This document shows, in pieces, positions 30,847-37,745 of a stretch of 37,745 bases of DNA. The stretch's first letter is position 1, and every line of letters starts with the position of its first letter. The stretch is from Candidatus Cloacimonadota bacterium. Lineage in GTDB: Bacteria > Cloacimonadota > Cloacimonadia > Cloacimonadales > Cloacimonadaceae. The notes under the pieces were generated by a model that worked only from the letters and a program-made list of their open reading frames with translations, was not told the origin of the DNA and ran no database searches. The position numbers were made by a program, and so were the translations under genes. Where the stretch lies: positions 1 to 37,745 of the forward strand of contig JALOBT010000027.1 in NCBI GenBank assembly GCA_023228125.1, given 5' to 3'.

Positions 30847-31542
30847 TTATTTGGCCATCATATAGTGAATAATATTCAGCCCGAAACGCAGCGCGGTCTC
30901 GCGGAGATCTTGAGGATCGTTATGGGTATCAGGATCTGCCCAGCCGTCGCTGATATTTGTTTCATAGGTGTAAAACATCATCATGCGGCCATTGTCGTCA
31001 AAGAGGGCAAAGCACTGAGGCGGCTGTTTATCATGCTCGTGAATCTTGGGCAATCCGCTGGAAAAATCGAAGAAGCTGGTAAAAAGAGGGTGCGAGGCAT
31101 CCAGCTCTACCAGTTCCCGCTCTGGAAAAACGCGTTTGATCTCACGGCGAAAGCTATCATTCATGCCATAATCATCATCTGCATAAAGGAATCCACCACG
31201 CAGCATCCAGGTTCGCAGGTTATTCAGCCCAATGTCCGTAAAACGGATATTGCCATGGCCGGTGAGATATACAAAAGGGAAATCAAAGAGCCTGGTATCG
31301 GAAGCTTTTACCACGCTCTGATCGATGGGAATGCTGGAAGACAGATGCTTATTGACGAATCTGGCCAGATTGGGCAAGACTTCAGGATCGTTGTACCAAT
31401 CTCCACCACCTTCATATTGCAGGCGGGCAAAACCGGTCTTGATGGGGCTATCAATGGCAGATAGCGGGAGAGTCGCGCCCAGGATAAGCAGCATGAATAA
31501 AATCATGCTAATGCTTTTCTGCTGTAGATTTGCGCTTTTCAT
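30847..31542 (-). CDS. DUF4159 protein, exported
   Basis: 231 residues from ATG 31542; the frame is open to 31761, but that part lies over the previous gene and has no signal peptide. The N-terminus is a signal peptide (SMILFMLLILGATLPLSA). The body fits DUF4159, a class I glutamine-amidotransferase-like fold: FARLQYEGGGDWYNDP, FPFVYLTGHGNIRFTD, RTWMLRGGFLYADDDYGMN, and the DASHPLFTSFFDFSSGLP strand. Function of the family is unknown; members are common beside envelope genes. It follows a gene for a membrane protein with a propeller and precedes the LpxH-like gene by 1 bp. Confidence 0.85.
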   Translation of the reverse strand: MKSANLQQKSISMILFMLLILGATLPLSAIDSPIKTGFARLQYEGGGDWYNDPEVLPNLARFVNKHLSSSIPIDQSVVKASDTRLFDFPFVYLTGHGNIRFTDIGLNNLRTWMLRGGFLYADDDYGMNDSFRREIKRVFPERELVELDASHPLFTSFFDFSSGLPKIHEHDKQPPQCFALFDDNGRMMMFYTYETNISDGWADPDTHNDPQDLRETALRFGLNIIHYMMAK

Positions 31543-31555
31543 AGTATTGAATATC

Positions 31556-32965
31556 CTAATTTGCGATCTTGAGCTGGATGCAGATGAGGCCATCATCCAC
31601 AATGGCATAAAAACAAGTGGCATAATTGTCATAAGCAGAGAGGCTGTGCAGTTCCTGCTTGAAGGTGATGGTGGAGAGGTTTTCACCCCTGAACGCATCG
31701 AAAATTGAAATGAATTTGGCAGAAGGCACCACGGTGATGGCACGGTCCAGACGAGGATCATCAGCCTGAGTGACCTGACTGGGCTCCAGACTGCCGATAC
31801 TGGTGTGTATGCTCATCAGTTCAGACTCCCAAAGCTGAGTGCCATTTTCTTTGAAGCCAAAGCTTTGATTGTCTGCAAGGCAAACCAAAAGAACGTTATC
31901 GGCATAAAAAATAGAATTGATCTGCTCTGCGAAAGACTTCTTCCAGATCAGCTCCCGGCTCTTTTTGTCGAAAGCGATCAGATTGTGGTCTGAAGCCAAA
32001 TAAATGGTGTTCAAACTAAAGACAGGAGCACTGGTAACCTGATAGGGCAAAGTGGCACTCCACAGGATATCAAGCTCGATATTGCGGGCCGGCAGATTCA
32101 CGATGCGATCCATGTATTTCAGAAAGTTTTTGGTCTCCACAGAGAGATTGTCCGGAATCTGCTCCAGTCTCAAGACAGGGTTGTTTTGCACGTTTAACCT
32201 GGTGCGGTGCAAGGCTTGATCCAAAAAGCGATTGCCAAAGAGCATATAAGCCGAGGCAAAAAGGGTGAGCACGATGATCACGATGGAGCTGATCTGCAGG
32301 CGGGAAAGCTTTTTGCGGCGGGCTTTGATCAGGTGCGCTCTGCCATCGAGGATCAACCATAAGGGGTTTTCGCTCTGGGCAAAACTCTCAATGTAGTGAT
32401 CCAGGGTAGCCAGATCACTTTGGGTCTCAAAGACACGCTCACAGAGATTGCCGCTAATGGCGATAAAACGATGGGTTTCCCCAATAAATATACGCTGCAC
32501 CCGGATTTTGATATCTTCATCGGCAAAGCCCAGCAAATTGAGCTTTTGCAAGGTCTGCATCTGAATATCCTGATATTTTGGGCCTATAAAGCGCAGCTTC
32601 TTGTCATCTGAAAGAGCGCAGAAGATACGGCCAAATTGCACAAAAAAGAGCTCATGATCATAAATAATCCCAAAGAATACCGAAAGCCCCTTTTCCTGCA
32701 GATCAGTCTTGCGCAACCGGGCATGCAGCTTCCAATTCAGCTCTACAAAGAAGCTTTTCAGCCACTTTTCCACTTCCAGGCGACTGATGTTTGAGGCGTC
32801 TGAATTGCGGATTGATAGTTTCAGCTCGGCGCCCAGCTCTTCCAGGTGCAAGCTCCGCTCCGGATGCCACATGGCTAGAAACCAGCCAAAGCGTCCGTCG
32901 CGTGCGAGATTGCTCTCTACAAAGCTATAAGGCGGATCGTGATGACTGCTTTGCAGGGCGATCAT
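31556..32965 (-). CDS. Membrane-anchored protein: degenerate PP2C-like N-domain, TM helix, PQQ-like beta-propeller
   Basis: 469 residues. Residues ~1-215 resemble a PP2C/PPM phosphatase in strand order: KGLSVFFGIIYDHELFFVQF stands where the VxGDSRxY strand is expected, and RFIAISGNLCERVF where LCSDGL is expected. The Asp residues that bind metal in active PP2C are not visible at those places (F-G-R instead of GDSR). A single membrane helix follows (~230-247, ISSIVIIVLTLFASAYMLFG). Residues ~290-469 contain PQQ-type blades (DILWSATLPYQVTSAPVF, LIAFDKKSRELIWKKSF, VLLVCLADNQSFGFK). The assignment of the N-domain is an inference from pattern; the helix and blades are clearer. It starts 1 bp after the radical SAM gene. 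Confidence 0.6.
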   Translation of the reverse strand: MIALQSSHHDPPYSFVESNLARDGRFGWFLAMWHPERSLHLEELGAELKLSIRNSDASNISRLEVEKWLKSFFVELNWKLHARLRKTDLQEKGLSVFFGIIYDHELFFVQFGRIFCALSDDKKLRFIGPKYQDIQMQTLQKLNLLGFADEDIKIRVQRIFIGETHRFIAISGNLCERVFETQSDLATLDHYIESFAQSENPLWLILDGRAHLIKARRKKLSRLQISSIVIIVLTLFASAYMLFGNRFLDQALHRTRLNVQNNPVLRLEQIPDNLSVETKNFLKYMDRIVNLPARNIELDILWSATLPYQVTSAPVFSLNTIYLASDHNLIAFDKKSRELIWKKSFAEQINSIFYADNVLLVCLADNQSFGFKENGTQLWESELMSIHTSIGSLEPSQVTQADDPRLDRAITVVPSAKFISIFDAFRGENLSTITFKQELHSLSAYDNYATCFYAIVDDGLICIQLKIAN

Positions 32966-32966
32966 T

Positions 32967-34049
32967 TTAGCTCCACCACTTGATAAAGCTGCGATAGCTT
33001 ACCCGGAGCAGGGTGGGAATATTCATCAGCATATTGGTATAATAGGCATTGGCCAGAGGGCACCAGCATTCTTTGTTATGTATGCTCTTGCGGTCTTTTT
33101 TGGCTTTCTTGGACCACCAGACTCTGGAGAATTTGTATTTGCTATCGCGCAGATTGCCCAGTGATTTTGCCTTCACGCAGCAGCTCCAGACGTCTCCATC
33201 AGGAGCAATCTGGCAAGAAGCCAGACCGGCATAGCAAGGGATCACCTGTCTTTCGTCCCGCATAATCTCTTTTACCAGATTGTAATACTCGATGCGGAAA
33301 GCCATGGTAATCTTGTTCATCCCCTTGTATTTCTCATTTTTGATGCGGTGGATGAGGTAATCTATGGCAGATTTGTAAGAGACTTTTCCGGGGGTGATAT
33401 CCAGGCCTATAGTATCCAGCTCCACCCTCTCTTCGGCGATTTCGGTGATGTAGCTATCGGGCTCCAAACGCATAAGTTCATTGGCCACAGAGTAAAAGCT
33501 GTCCACATTGAATCTGGAAATCACGGTATGGATGCCGACGGAGAGATTGGTCAGCTTCAAAGCTTTGAGTTTGTGGAAGGTAGAGATTACCTTTTTGTAA
33601 TTCCCCGGAACGTTGCGGATCTCATCATGCTGGTTTTCGATACCATCGATAGATACATTGAGAATGATCTGGGCTTTGGGACAGGCACGAGCGATCTCGG
33701 CAGTCTTCTGCACAATGGTATCTACCAGAAGGCCATTGGTGGGGATATTGATGATGCGGGGATGGGAAACGCGGTAGATGGTGGAAATCACTTCCACTAT
33801 ATCTCTGCGCAAGAAGGGCTCTCCTCCGCTAAAGGTGATCCAAAATGGACTCCTGCCCACACTGCGAAAGATCTTGGCATATTCCTCCACAGTGAGGTTG
33901 TTAGCTTTCTTTTTCCAAATCCGACAGGTGCTGCAACGGGAATTGCAGGTATAAAGCAAACTGACTGTATAATTCATGGGCAAAAGGCGCGGGAAACCGA
34001 GATGTTTCATGAGCCAATAGCCGACGATGCGAAACATGATTAATAGCAT
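32967..34049 (-). CDS. Radical SAM protein with SPASM-like C-terminal cysteines
   Basis: 360 residues; AAAGGAT precedes the ATG. The iron-sulfur motif CNSRCSTC (C35, C39, C42) and ITFSGGEPFLR show a radical S-adenosylmethionine TIM barrel. Later segments IPTNGLL and ILNVSIDGIENQHDEIR are typical of MoaA/SkfB-like members. The C-terminus has a SPASM-like cysteine set (IPCYAGLASCQIAPDGDVW, SCCVKA and NKECWCPL) for auxiliary clusters. Related enzymes modify peptides, sugars or lipid head groups. Location between a glycosyltransferase and a membrane protein would fit modification of an envelope lipid or glycan, but there is no peptide substrate gene nearby. Function unknown. Confidence 0.85.
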   Translation of the reverse strand: MLLIMFRIVGYWLMKHLGFPRLLPMNYTVSLLYTCNSRCSTCRIWKKKANNLTVEEYAKIFRSVGRSPFWITFSGGEPFLRRDIVEVISTIYRVSHPRIINIPTNGLLVDTIVQKTAEIARACPKAQIILNVSIDGIENQHDEIRNVPGNYKKVISTFHKLKALKLTNLSVGIHTVISRFNVDSFYSVANELMRLEPDSYITEIAEERVELDTIGLDITPGKVSYKSAIDYLIHRIKNEKYKGMNKITMAFRIEYYNLVKEIMRDERQVIPCYAGLASCQIAPDGDVWSCCVKAKSLGNLRDSKYKFSRVWWSKKAKKDRKSIHNKECWCPLANAYYTNMLMNIPTLLRVSYRSFIKWWS

Positions 34050-34058
34050 GGATATCCT

Positions 34059-34946
34059 TTATGATTTAACCGCTTTGGTGGAGCGGGATATTTCCCAGAC
34101 AAAGGGGTTTTTGCCCCGGATGTAAAAGTCCCAAGAGCCCAGCATGCGGCAATATACTTCCAAGGCCACTACTAAGGACAGCTTAATAAGCTCACCAGGA
34201 CGCTCTTTGATTTCCTGTTTCAAAATCAAGAGGAGGGTACCCTTATCTTGAGATACCACTTGATAATTGTGCCGCTTGGTTAGCCACAAATGACCGTTTT
34301 GGATGCGGCGACGCTGTTTGATGAAATCAGGCAGGTTTTCCGGGCCCTTATTGTGGATGATGGCCCCAGGGATATACTTCAGCTCAAGGCCTTTTTGGCG
34401 GATGATGGCTTCGATGCTGGCTTCATCCACGGCGGATTCTTTGGGGATGCACTCCATCACTTTGCGATAAGCGATCATCTCTCCCAGCTTGGGGGATATC
34501 ATCGCCATGCGGTGATGCAGACGCCATAAAAGATGCACTGCATAGCCGATCAGGTTTTGCTGGGAATTCACAGGCATCGGCCGGCCACCACTGGCACCCA
34601 CCTTGGGATCCAGGAATGCAGAAACCATAAGCTGAATGGTATTCTCCGCTGGAATCACATCACCGGAAATCACTACCAGAATATCTGAAGAAGCCTCGGC
34701 CATAAAGAGGTTGATCGCGCTGGATTTCCCCTCCCGGCGGGCTTGGGTATAGAGCTTCACCATGGGGTTTTCCAGGGCAAATTCACGCACCAGATCGTCC
34801 GTGGCATCCGTGCTGGCACTGGAGACCACGATGATCTCCTGAATACAGACTTCATGCAGTTTTTGAGCAGATAGTGCCTTCAGCAAATGCAGGATGTTTG
34901 CTTCTTCGTTGTGCGCAAAGACTCCGATACTACAGGTAATACTCAT
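34059..34946 (-). CDS. Family 2 glycosyltransferase
   Basis: 295 residues from ATG 34946, 8 nt after the nusB stop; a TTG at 34958 would overlap nusB and is less likely. GT-A features: CSIGVFAHNEEANI at the N-terminus, EIIVVSSASTDATDD, the nucleotide loop ARREGKSSAINLFM and the DxD-like SSDILVVISGDVIP. RIQNGHLWLTKRH near residue 230 corresponds to the QxxRW-type acceptor motif. The donor is a nucleotide sugar; acceptor unknown. C-terminal hydrophobic stretch (IKLSLVVALEVYCRML) may touch the membrane. Adjacent to the radical SAM gene, so the two may act on the same envelope component (inference). Confidence 0.88.
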   Translation of the reverse strand: MSITCSIGVFAHNEEANILHLLKALSAQKLHEVCIQEIIVVSSASTDATDDLVREFALENPMVKLYTQARREGKSSAINLFMAEASSDILVVISGDVIPAENTIQLMVSAFLDPKVGASGGRPMPVNSQQNLIGYAVHLLWRLHHRMAMISPKLGEMIAYRKVMECIPKESAVDEASIEAIIRQKGLELKYIPGAIIHNKGPENLPDFIKQRRRIQNGHLWLTKRHNYQVVSQDKGTLLLILKQEIKERPGELIKLSLVVALEVYCRMLGSWDFYIRGKNPFVWEISRSTKAVKS

Positions 34947-34954
34947 GTCTTTTA

Positions 34955-35425
34955 TCAAGTGGGGATTTGGCGTCCCGGCATACTGTGAGGAATGCCTTTG
35001 TTGATAGCGTCCAGGATGCCATTGATGAACTTGCCAGTATGCTCACTGCAAAATCTCTTGGCAATCTCTATGGCTTCATTGATGATCACTGCTGCAGGAG
35101 TATCGGTAAACATCAGTTCATACACCGCCACGATCAAGATGCTTTTATCCAGATGAGCGATGGATTCCAGTGACCAATGCTCGGTATATTTATCAATCTC
35201 CATTTCGATGCCTTCAATATTGATGATGGTGTTTTTGACCAATTCATCGGCAAAGGCAAACAGGCTGGAGCTGGGACTGATGTTTTCTGCAGAAGTGAGC
35301 TGCTGCAGGATTTCGGGATACTCATTGAGTAAACCGTATTCTCTGAAATCTGCCGTAATCTCGGCAAAATCAAGCGCGTAGATGCATTGAACCGCGAGCT
35401 CGCGTGCTTTACGCCTTTGTCCCAT
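34955..35425 (-). CDS. nusB: Transcription antitermination factor NusB
   Basis: 156 residues, the normal size. GQRRKARELAVQCIYALDF at the N-terminus, ELVKNTI and the conserved C-terminal block (DKSILIVAVYELMFTDTPAA, VIINEAIEIAKRFCSEHTGK, FINGILDAI) are all standard. NusB with NusE binds boxA RNA in rRNA operons. GGGAGAT stands 5 nt before the ATG. Placed after ribH with a 17-bp overlap, a pair found together in many bacteria. Confidence 0.95.
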   Translation of the reverse strand: MGQRRKARELAVQCIYALDFAEITADFREYGLLNEYPEILQQLTSAENISPSSSLFAFADELVKNTIINIEGIEMEIDKYTEHWSLESIAHLDKSILIVAVYELMFTDTPAAVIINEAIEIAKRFCSEHTGKFINGILDAINKGIPHSMPGRQIPT

Positions 35426-35888
35426 TTTTTATCTCCCGCATGAGGCTTACCATTTCCACGGCACTACTGGCCGCAGAAAAACCTTTATTACCAGCTTTTG
35501 AGCCAGCTCTTTCTATGGCTTGATCCACACTATCTGTGGTCAGCACTCCAAATATAACCGGTTTGCCGCTTTGCATAGAAGCCTGAGCCACGCCTTTGCT
35601 CACTTCGGCTGAGACATACTCAAAGTGAGGCGTGCTACCCCGGATCACCGCTCCCAGACATATTACTGCATCTGTGGCAGGGTCTTGGGCGGCATTCTGA
35701 GCTACCATAGGTATCTCAAAAGCTCCCGGCACCCAGATCACGGTGATGTCTTCATCCCGCACTTCACTCCTGCGCAGACAGTCCAGCGCACCTTCCAGCA
35801 ATTTTCCGCTGATTACTTCGTTGAATCTACTTACAACGATGCTGAAGCGGTAGCCTTTGGAAACCAGATTCCCTTGTACTATTCGCAT
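35409..35888 (-). CDS. ribH: 6,7-dimethyl-8-ribityllumazine synthase
   Basis: 159 residues from ATG 35888, with AAGGAGC 5 nt before it; the upstream ATG at 35918 adds ten residues without a Shine-Dalgarno site. Lumazine synthase landmarks: VVSRFNEVISGKLLEGALDC, VIWVPGAFEIPMVAQ, CLGAVIRGSTPHFEYVSAEV (catalytic His in TPHFEYV) and a C-terminal SAASSAVEMVSLM. It joins the ribityl-uracil and dihydroxybutanone phosphate precursors in the penultimate step of riboflavin synthesis. Other rib genes are not in the window. Overlaps nusB by 17 bp. Confidence 0.95.
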   Translation of the reverse strand: MRIVQGNLVSKGYRFSIVVSRFNEVISGKLLEGALDCLRRSEVRDEDITVIWVPGAFEIPMVAQNAAQDPATDAVICLGAVIRGSTPHFEYVSAEVSKGVAQASMQSGKPVIFGVLTTDSVDQAIERAGSKAGNKGFSAASSAVEMVSLMREIKNGTKA

Positions 35889-35963
35889 TGATAGCTCCTT
35901 TGAAGCATAATTAGTCATTGTGAGTCAAGATAAATGAGGGGGGAAAACCTTCAAGTAAAATCT

Positions 35964-37238
35964 TTAGCCCAGGCATTGCCAGTCCTCCCAAAGCTGATCC
36001 ATCAAGATGATAGGACTGTCCAAATGCTCTTGGATCTCCTTTATACTCTTTCCGTCCAGGGTATGCCCATCATGATTGAAGATCACATCCGGCAAGATCA
36101 CGGTAACAGGCTTTTGGGGGCTGAATTGCGCTGCCATATCAGAGAAAGTGATCAGCCCCGCCACTGTGACCTGCGCTCCAAAAAAGTCATTTCTGATTAC
36201 CTGCATAGTGAGCTGCTGCCCTTTTAGCCGCAGATTCAGTTCTTTTACGAATTGAGCGATCATGGCCTGGGCACTGGTAGAGCAAAGAATCACGAAGTCT
36301 CCCCCGCTTTGGCGCAGCTCTTTCAGAATAGCCCGTTTGCGCTTTTTGAAGTTTTCCAAGGTCAGGCTCAGCATACCGATGCCGTTTTCAAGCTGAGGGA
36401 AATCCTGATAGTATTCCAGATCTGGCACAGGCCTTCTGGCCAGGACAAAGAGTTCATCCGCCGGATAGATGATTTGGCTTTTGTATGACGCCCTCAGCTC
36501 ATCCAGAATATCTAAAACCTGAATCGCTCTGGCTTCATCAAAGCTGCTGAGCTGGCAGAGCTGATCTCTGTATCTGGTAAGCCCCACAGGCACCACTCCG
36601 ATGGACAGGATATTAAGGCTTTGATCCATGAGATCGCCTATCGTGCGTTTTAGCTCAAGGCCGTCATTATAGCCCGGCACGCATACTATCTGGATGTGAA
36701 AGTCTATTCCGGATTCCGAAAGCTCAGCCAAAATGCCCATCACGTTTACCGGATTAGCGGAGCGCATCAGCTCTTGGCGGGTATCCATATTGCTGCTGTG
36801 CAGGGAGACATACAGCGGGCTGATATGCTGGTCTATAATGCGCTTTAGGTCTCCTTCTTTGAAATTGGTGAGGGTAATGTAATTGCCATAGACAAAAGAC
36901 AAAAGGAAATCATCATCCTTGGCATAGAGGCTCTTGCGCATCCCTGGGGGCATTTGATCGATAAAGCAGAATATGCAGTTGTTTTGACAATTGCGATGTC
37001 TATAGTCTTGTGGGATGATGCCCAAGGGCCTGGCCAGCTCCCGATAGATGGTAAGCTCGCGCTGGCTGCCACGGGAATCTTCCAGGATGAAATCAAGCTG
37101 GTAATCATTGACATAAAACTGCAAATCCAAGAAGTCCCTGAGGGGGATGCCGTTGACAGAGATGATCTTATCTTCGGCTTTGATACCATGTTCATGGGCC
37201 AGGCTGCCCGGCTCTATGGATTTGATCTTCACTGGCAT
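35964..37238 (-). CDS. DUF512 protein: PDZ domain plus radical SAM
   Basis: 424 residues. An N-terminal PDZ-like domain (~1-65: IKSIEPGSLAHEHGIKAEDK, IISVNGIPLRDFLDLQF) leads into a radical SAM-like barrel with CQNNCIFCF (C84, C88, C91), then DFLLSFVYGNYITLTNF, YVSLHSSNMDTRQELM and the GYNDG motif near residue 195. The DUF512 domain covers the C-terminal half (IGVVPVGLTRYR, IYPADELFVLARRPVP). The family is widespread in anaerobes and its reaction is unknown. The ATG directly follows the stop of the histidine kinase gene (TAA then ATG), so both are in one operon. About 75 bp separate its stop from the ribH start, without a clear terminator. Confidence 0.88.
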   Translation of the reverse strand: MPVKIKSIEPGSLAHEHGIKAEDKIISVNGIPLRDFLDLQFYVNDYQLDFILEDSRGSQRELTIYRELARPLGIIPQDYRHRNCQNNCIFCFIDQMPPGMRKSLYAKDDDFLLSFVYGNYITLTNFKEGDLKRIIDQHISPLYVSLHSSNMDTRQELMRSANPVNVMGILAELSESGIDFHIQIVCVPGYNDGLELKRTIGDLMDQSLNILSIGVVPVGLTRYRDQLCQLSSFDEARAIQVLDILDELRASYKSQIIYPADELFVLARRPVPDLEYYQDFPQLENGIGMLSLTLENFKKRKRAILKELRQSGGDFVILCSTSAQAMIAQFVKELNLRLKGQQLTMQVIRNDFFGAQVTVAGLITFSDMAAQFSPQKPVTVILPDVIFNHDGHTLDGKSIKEIQEHLDSPIILMDQLWEDWQCLG

Positions 37239-37745
37239 TTAATCAATATCTACCGGTATAATGAGATGAAAGCAGCTACCTTCACCTGGATGAGAACTGA
37301 CGCTAATCTCACCACCCAAAAGCTCCACGATCATGCTGGAAATCCCCAGGCCCAGCCCCATCCCAGGATAGGCACGGGTCACGCTATTATCGGCCTGCTC
37401 AAAAGCTTCAAAGATCAGCTTCAGCCGGCTTTGCTCGATTCCGCAGCCAGTGTCTTCCACCTCGATATCCAAATACGGCCTTTTCCCTGAAGCCTCAATG
37501 AGTTTTAACTTCAAGGCCACCGAGCCCAATGCGGTGAATTTGATAGCGTTGGAGAGGATGTAGCTCAGCACTCTTTCCAGCTTTTCACAGTCCAGCCTGG
37601 CAATGGGAAGATTATTTTGAACATCTAAGATTGGTTTGAGGTTTTTGGCCACAATGATAGGGCGATAGCGCAGCCAGAGGCTCTCCATAAGCTGATTCAG
37701 GTTACAATTGACAGAATTCAGGCTCGCCTTCCGCAGTTGCAGATT
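37239..37745 (-). CDS. Sensor histidine kinase, C-terminal part (5' end outside window)
   Basis: The frame is open to the right edge, so only the last ~168 residues are present; the ATG at 37688 is internal. A HATPase_c domain is complete: N-box LSYILSNAIKFT, G1 box VEDTGCGIEQ, F-box IFEAFEQAD and G2 box GMGLGLGISSMIVELLGGEI, closing with GEGSCFHLIIPV. The residues before it (ASLNSVNCNLNQL...) are the usual linker after the phosphoacceptor helix. It is the type found in hybrid or tandem-sensor kinases (FEQAD, NAIKFT). Sensor domains and partner regulator are not visible. Confidence 0.9.
   Translation of the reverse strand, partial: NLQLRKASLNSVNCNLNQLMESLWLRYRPIIVAKNLKPILDVQNNLPIARLDCEKLERVLSYILSNAIKFTALGSVALKLKLIEASGKRPYLDIEVEDTGCGIEQSRLKLIFEAFEQADNSVTRAYPGMGLGLGISSMIVELLGGEISVSSHPGEGSCFHLIIPVDID

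Noticed and set aside
31543..31761. N-terminal extension of the DUF4159 frame
   Set aside because: It overlaps the upstream gene in another frame; the signal peptide only begins after the ATG at 31542.

Overview
The window looks like chromosomal DNA of a Gram-negative, outer-membrane bacterium of the FCB group, most likely Cloacimonadota (Cloacimonas-like). Reasons: secreted repeat proteins that end in a FlgD-like C-terminal domain with an NYPNPFNPST-type lead-in and a KMILMK tail, an LptD-type LPS assembly protein, an LpxH-like lipid A enzyme, and dense operons whose genes overlap by a few bases. The taxon is an inference; no rRNA gene is present to confirm it.

Layout. 1-3243 (+): the 3' part of a VCBS/ASPIC-UnbV surface protein, overlapping a guanine deaminase gene. 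3244-4782: a gene-poor, repeat-rich island with a heptamer array inside a 145-bp-offset direct repeat, two large inverted repeats, an orphan C-terminal fragment of a formylglycine-generating-enzyme-like domain and short unrecognised ORF remnants. 4759-5676 (+): a truncated VCBS/FlgD-like surface protein. 5915-8944 (+): a large secreted protein with 16 WxDxR...YAQ repeats and a C-terminal sorting-type domain. 9005-13553 (-): operon lptD, gmhB-like phosphatase, SpoU/TrmH methyltransferase, xdhC-like. 13713-19029 (+): a PPDK-like ATP-grasp/phosphohistidine protein with a huge unknown N-terminus, then a divergent GAPDH. 19255-19536 (+): ppnP.

From 19625 to the right edge every recognisable gene is on the minus strand. 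It holds the classic rpmH-rnpA-yidD-yidC-khpB block followed by a metallo-beta-lactamase-fold hydrolase. Next come groES-trxA behind a CIRCE-like operator. A gpx-lipocalin-FakA/DegV fusion-DUF1295 membrane protein operon follows. The last part is a long operon: histidine kinase (cut by the edge), DUF512 radical SAM, ribH, nusB, glycosyltransferase, radical SAM/SPASM, a degenerate PP2C-like protein with a propeller, DUF4159, lpxH-like, cyclophilin, a flavin-binding PPOX-like protein and a 63-residue protein.

Themes: purine handling (guanine deaminase, XdhC-like maturation factor, PpnP) is scattered; envelope biogenesis dominates (LptD, GmhB-like, YidC/YidD, LpxH-like, periplasmic cyclophilin, lipocalin, Gpx). 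The most unusual items are the PPDK-like protein that lacks the PEP-binding barrel, the one-chain FakA-FakB fusion, the membrane-anchored PP2C-like protein without phosphatase metal ligands, the CIRCE-like site in front of a groES that has no adjacent groEL, and several long fold-back palindromes in intergenic DNA. No tRNA, rRNA, CRISPR array, complete insertion sequence or prophage gene was seen.
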